Assembly: GCF_001306135.1 (NCBI RefSeq)
Contig: NZ_LGKP01000025.1
Coordinates: forward strand, 1-64,000
DNA length: 64,000 bases
Direction: 5' to 3'
Source: Herpetosiphon geysericola
GTDB taxonomy: Bacteria; Chloroflexota; Chloroflexia; Chloroflexales; Herpetosiphonaceae
The notes beneath the pieces were generated by a model. That model made no database searches. It had not been told where the DNA came from and worked only from the letters and a program-made list of their open reading frames with translations. Each line of letters starts with the position of its first letter. Within the stretch, counting starts at the first letter, position 1. This document shows, one piece after another, positions 60,625 through 64,000 of the stretch. Position numbers and translations under genes: made by a program.

Positions 60625-62646
60625 TTAATTCGTCAGTTTGAAGCGTTGGGCGGCGCTGCTGTTCCATATCCATTGCTGGATATTGGCATTATCGGCGCTG
60701 CTGCCATCAGCCACATCAACTACTTTGCCAGTTGCTCGATTAACAAAACGCAGAAAACCATCGTCGAGCAGTTCAAGCCGCCATTGTTGGCTTTGGTTGC
60801 TGACCGCCGCCCATAGATGAATATTGGCTCCATCGGCGCTCGAATCGCCAGCAACTGAGAGCATTTTACCGCTGCTCTGGTGACGCAATTTGTAGTAGCC
60901 ATTATCGGTGTGCTGAAATTGCCATTGTTGGGCAGCCCCAGCATAACACGGCCATTGCAAAATGTTCGTGCCATCGGCGCTATTGTTATTGGCAACATCA
61001 ATACATTTATTGCTATGTTTGTTGGCAATTTGCAGCGTGCCAACTGGCTGAAGCCGCCATTGTTGGTCTGGGTTGCCCAGCCACGGCCATTGATGGGTTG
61101 CCGCACCAGGCTCGACCGAACCATAGACGATTGAGAGATATTTGCTACTGTTGCGATTGGCAATTCGCACCCAGCCATCGCTGACCGTTTGCAGATTCCA
61201 CTGCTGATTGGCTTGATTGCTGCCACAGGCCCATTGATGGGCGCTGCCACCATCGGCAGTGCTCCACGCAGCCAGATCCAAACATTTGCCAGTTGCCCGC
61301 GAAACCATTTGATAATAGCCGCTTTCTGCAAGCCGTAGTTGCCATTGCTGAGCATTCGAGTTGTTGCACGTCCATTGCTGCACTTTGGCTCCATCAGCGC
61401 TATTCGCATTGTCAACATCCAAACACAGCCTGCTACTGCGATTGATCAGGTTGAAATAGGCGGTGTTGCTTGGTGGCGGCGGTGGCGGGGTTGGAGTTGG
61501 CGGATTATCGCCGCCAGGCAAGGCGCGATAGACCAGCAAGATCCGTTCGTTGCGGTTGCGATAGGCAGTTGCCACCAAGCCAAACGTGCCATTGCCCCAA
61601 TTAGTCACGTGGCTGCCATCACCAAACGCGCGCCATTTGCCATCAGCGCCTTGCTGATAACTCAGGCCGCCCCAATATTCCATGCCCGTTGGCCGTTGAA
61701 TCCAAAGCTCAACTTTGTAGAGTTGTTGGGCGCTGACGCTGGGCTGCAAATTGAGATCGACAAATTCGTTGCCATGCGAAATGCCAGCCCAAACTTGGCC
61801 GTTATCGCTTTCGTCGATTTTGAAGCCGCCAGTGTAGATTTTGCGTTTGCTGCCGCCAGGTGCATCTGCTTCCCAATCTTCTACGTCGCGCACATGCTGG
61901 CCCTTCAAGCCCCAATAAATGTGTGTATTGCGATTGTCATAATGTTTGTATTTGGCAGTTAGGACGCCTGCTGATCGGGGCAAATAGGTGTTGCCAGCGT
62001 AATAATCCTCATCACCTGGAAATAGCACATCGGTGACGGCAATACTTTCGTTGGTGGTATTGATTGCGGTCAGGCTTTGGTTGGCATCCCAGGTTTGTTG
62101 GGCGGCGGCTGGAGTTTTGGGCACGCGCACCTTGCCATCTGCTTGGATATAAAAACCAGTTGTATTGCGCTGCAATGTCCAGCCACAGCAGGGCGTGCTG
62201 GCATTCCAAGGCCCCAACTGATAGCCAGGCATGGTCTGATATGGCGCGTATAAACCACCATTGGCTTGCACTAAAGCCCGAATATCGTACTCGCTATTGA
62301 TTGCCCAGCCACGGTTTTTGTTGCCTGTCGACCACAATATGCCAGTTGTGATATTGGGCACGTTGGGCAAGCTGTAATCGCTACTGACCAAATAATAGCT
62401 ACCCAGATCGCTGTACGAATGGATGGTGCTGGGAATATATTCGTTGGCGACATTGCTTTGGACGGGATAGCTGATGCCTTCAAAACTGACGTTGCCATAG
62501 CTGCGAGTGGTGTAGCCCTCGGCGTTGAGCGCAAGTGGCTCGGCGGCGGATACTACTTGGCTCAGCAAGCTCGCCAACAACATGCTTCCAAGGCAACTGA
62601 TCAGCAGACCCAAGTGCCAATGCCGATACTTCAGATCCATCAGCAT
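60625..62646 (-). CDS. Secreted protein with two ricin-type beta-trefoil lectin domains
   Basis: The protein has 673 residues. A signal peptide lies at ~1-36 (LLISCLGSMLLASLLSQVVSA). Residues ~37-395 form an unrecognised domain with YYAGNTYLPRSAGVL and WVGHGNEF-like strands. A Pro-rich linker (TPTPPPPPPS) follows. The rest is six ricin repeats, visible as QQWQL, QQWNL, QQWRL, QQWQF, QQWRL and QRFKL, which is two beta-trefoils. Ricin repeats bind galactose or related glycans, so it probably attaches to cell-surface or environmental sugars, and the N-terminal domain may be an enzyme. AGGAG lies 6 nt before ATG 62646. Confidence 0.85.
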   Translation of the reverse strand: MLMDLKYRHWHLGLLISCLGSMLLASLLSQVVSAAEPLALNAEGYTTRSYGNVSFEGISYPVQSNVANEYIPSTIHSYSDLGSYYLVSSDYSLPNVPNITTGILWSTGNKNRGWAINSEYDIRALVQANGGLYAPYQTMPGYQLGPWNASTPCCGWTLQRNTTGFYIQADGKVRVPKTPAAAQQTWDANQSLTAINTTNESIAVTDVLFPGDEDYYAGNTYLPRSAGVLTAKYKHYDNRNTHIYWGLKGQHVRDVEDWEADAPGGSKRKIYTGGFKIDESDNGQVWAGISHGNEFVDLNLQPSVSAQQLYKVELWIQRPTGMEYWGGLSYQQGADGKWRAFGDGSHVTNWGNGTFGLVATAYRNRNERILLVYRALPGGDNPPTPTPPPPPPSNTAYFNLINRSSRLCLDVDNANSADGAKVQQWTCNNSNAQQWQLRLAESGYYQMVSRATGKCLDLAAWSTADGGSAHQWACGSNQANQQWNLQTVSDGWVRIANRNSSKYLSIVYGSVEPGAATHQWPWLGNPDQQWRLQPVGTLQIANKHSNKCIDVANNNSADGTNILQWPCYAGAAQQWQFQHTDNGYYKLRHQSSGKMLSVAGDSSADGANIHLWAAVSNQSQQWRLELLDDGFLRFVNRATGKVVDVADGSSADNANIQQWIWNSSAAQRFKLTN

Positions 62647-63357
62647 AACTCCTAAATTAATTAAATAATTTTAATTAATCATAGCGATGCTAAGCAACTT
62701 ATTTCAATGACTAAAAGAAGCTAGATTTTGCGAAGTTAGCAAAAGAAGTATTGGAATGCTGAAAGTGTGCCAAGCGTTGGCCGAAAGTGGCACTTGCAGA
62801 ATTTGCGAGGAATCGCTAGAATTGCGGCGGATAGATTGGAAATTCATCAAGCCTTAGTGGGCAATCACGCCTGATCACTCCTTGCAACGCCCACCAATTA
62901 TATCCTTCCTGGTAGCAACATCCGAGTTCAACCAGATTAATGTAGATCCTTGCATATTTGTGGATTTGGTGGCGTAGCTTTTGCTTAACGACCAGCATTC
63001 TACAAGCCTATTAATCTGCTCGATCATTAAGCATTATTACTTATTGTTTGCGATGAATCATCAATAGTTGCTATGATTAAACTACTGTTGATTAATTGTT
63101 GCATACGAGCGTTCTCATTTGTAAAAAGATTCATTTAATCACAAATGTTAACGCTAAATAATTAAACTAGGCTAATGATTAACAAAATTAGAACTTATTT
63201 AATTATTGAAGGCAGCTAAAAAGGTTGTGCAAGCACAAATGGTTTGGATGATCGCTATACGTCAGAATCAATTAGTCTGGATGCATACTGATTATCTTTA
63301 TGACCCATCGCATCCATTGTTTGTTGGATGACGAACATAAGATAAGAAAGGATTTCA
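62647..63357. other. AT-rich spacer with a palindromic operator candidate
   Basis: About 710 bases are AT-rich. ATTAATTAAA (62656-62665) and TTTAATTAAT (62670-62679) form a 24-bp palindrome just upstream of the lectin gene's ribosome site. A minus-strand frame at 62816-62998 (60 codons) has no ribosome site and may be chance or a gene remnant. I see no terminator for an upstream gene and no RNA gene. Confidence 0.6.
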
Positions 63358-63978
63358 GTGGCAAATCAACCAGCTTCTCAGACGGCACGGGCCGTGGCAT
63401 CAGGTGATCAGGCTGATTTAGTGTTGGCTGCGCAGCTAGCCGCAGGCAACACGCAAGCCTTAGAAACATTGTATGAGCGTTATGCACGACCAATTTTTTC
63501 GTTGGCACTCCGGATTTTAGGCAATGAAGCCGATGCCGAAGAAGTAATGCAAGATGTTCTCGAACGAGTTTGGCGCTATTCAGGGAGCTTCGACGCACAA
63601 CGAGGCCGTTTTGGCTCATGGGTTTTAGGGATGACCCATCACGTCGCAATTGATGCAGTTCGCAAACGCAGCCGACGGCCTCAAGCTGTCGATGCTGAAG
63701 CCAGCGAACTCATGCTCGGCCTCATTTCCGACCCAAACCAACCTGATATGACCGATCAAGCCATCCAGCATGAACAAGCTGGACAGGTTCGTGATGCCTT
63801 GCGTAGTTTGCCCGAATCCCAACAACAAGCAATTGAATTGGCATTTTTTCGTGGTTTGAGCCACTTGGAGATTGCCGCAACAACAGGTGAACCTTTAGGG
63901 ACGGTCAAAACCCGCATTCGTCGGGGCATGGAGCGGCTACGCGCCGTTCTCTCCAAAACAGGGGTATTCAATGACTGA
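63358..63978 (+). CDS. ECF RNA polymerase sigma factor
   Basis: The 206-residue protein has sigma region 2 (~35-105; YERYARPIFSLALRILGNEADAEEVMQDV...WVLGMTHHVAID) and region 4 (~140-195; LPESQQQAIELAFFRGLSHLEIA...GTVKTRIRRGMERLR), with an Ala-rich N-terminus. This resembles the SigK-like ECF group. The GTG start has AAAGGA about 7 nt upstream. The end overlaps the next gene by 8 nt, which is usual for a sigma/anti-sigma pair. Confidence 0.93.
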   Translation: MANQPASQTARAVASGDQADLVLAAQLAAGNTQALETLYERYARPIFSLALRILGNEADAEEVMQDVLERVWRYSGSFDAQRGRFGSWVLGMTHHVAIDAVRKRSRRPQAVDAEASELMLGLISDPNQPDMTDQAIQHEQAGQVRDALRSLPESQQQAIELAFFRGLSHLEIAATTGEPLGTVKTRIRRGMERLRAVLSKTGVFND

Positions 63979-64000
63979 CCATCGTGATGAACTTATCGAA
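63971..64000 (+). CDS. Start of the downstream gene, probably an anti-sigma factor (partial)
   Basis: ATG 63971 overlaps the sigma gene stop and opens a frame MTDHRDELIE that runs to the window end. The position and overlap suggest an anti-sigma factor. Only 10 residues are visible, so the function is inferred from context alone. Confidence 0.45.
   Translation, partial: MTDHRDELIE

Noticed and set aside
62816-62998. 60-codon minus-strand frame in the AT-rich spacer
   Set aside because: It has no ribosome site and no recognised family. It could be a gene remnant but cannot be supported.
1-64000. tRNA genes, CRISPR arrays, insertion sequences, prophage or replication origin
   Set aside because: I looked for tRNA-like arms, regularly spaced repeats, transposase or integrase motifs and DnaA-box clusters by eye and found none convincing.

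Overview
The window most likely comes from a filamentous, gliding bacterium of the phylum Chloroflexota, close to Herpetosiphon. This is inferred from the moderate GC content, the many GAF-domain histidine kinases, the T/P-rich secreted proteins and the intergenic spacers filled with short mosaic repeats. No database search was possible, so the genus is a judgement.

Layout. Positions 1-365 are the end of an rRNA operon: the 23S 3' tail, a complete 5S gene and a strong terminator. A tiny minus-strand transcription unit follows (promoter, perfect ribosome site, 14-codon ORF, terminator). Positions 671-8430 hold housekeeping genes: a LysM lipoprotein with a SpoIIM-like membrane protein, an RDD protein, miaA, an MshC-like cysteine ligase, a DUF1499 protein, a WYL regulator, and holA preceded by a 6S-like structured RNA. 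Positions 8548-29916 alternate signalling and metabolism: two hybrid histidine kinases, a secreted PGRP amidase with PA14 domain, an ECF sigma/anti-sigma pair, carA, enoyl-CoA hydratase, acyl-CoA ligase, a sortase-signal-like protein, a cytochrome P450 and uvrA. Positions 29967-44898 look like one signalling operon: V4R-domain protein, left-handed beta-helix protein, response regulator with a broken GGDEF domain, a 3482-residue kinase with 17 GAF domains, another response regulator, and an alpha/beta hydrolase fold protein that has lost its nucleophile.

Positions 45324-49969 carry an ArsB-type permease, an esterase, a glycosyltransferase and a pentapeptide-repeat protein. Positions 50063-54670 form a polymorphic-toxin island: two effectors share a WXG100-like N-terminus, one ending in a predicted RNase and the other in a Ser lipase. 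Each is followed by a candidate immunity gene, and an accessory protein closes the island. Positions 54836-56397 hold a DUF2721 protein and a membrane histidine kinase.

Two leader regions stand out. A PLP decarboxylase (probably arginine decarboxylase) is preceded by a promoter, a roughly 320-nt structured leader with an Arg-containing short ORF, and an intrinsic terminator. The chorismate mutase/DAHP synthase operon is preceded by a textbook transcription attenuator: a 32-codon leader ORF with 5 Phe and 5 Tyr codons, an antiterminator and a terminator. The window ends with a secreted protein carrying ricin-type lectin repeats, an AT-rich spacer, and an ECF sigma gene overlapping the start of the next gene.

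The best candidates for undescribed biology are the aromatic attenuator, the decarboxylase leader RNA, the WXG100-fused toxin island, and the giant GAF-kinase operon with its degenerate enzyme domains.
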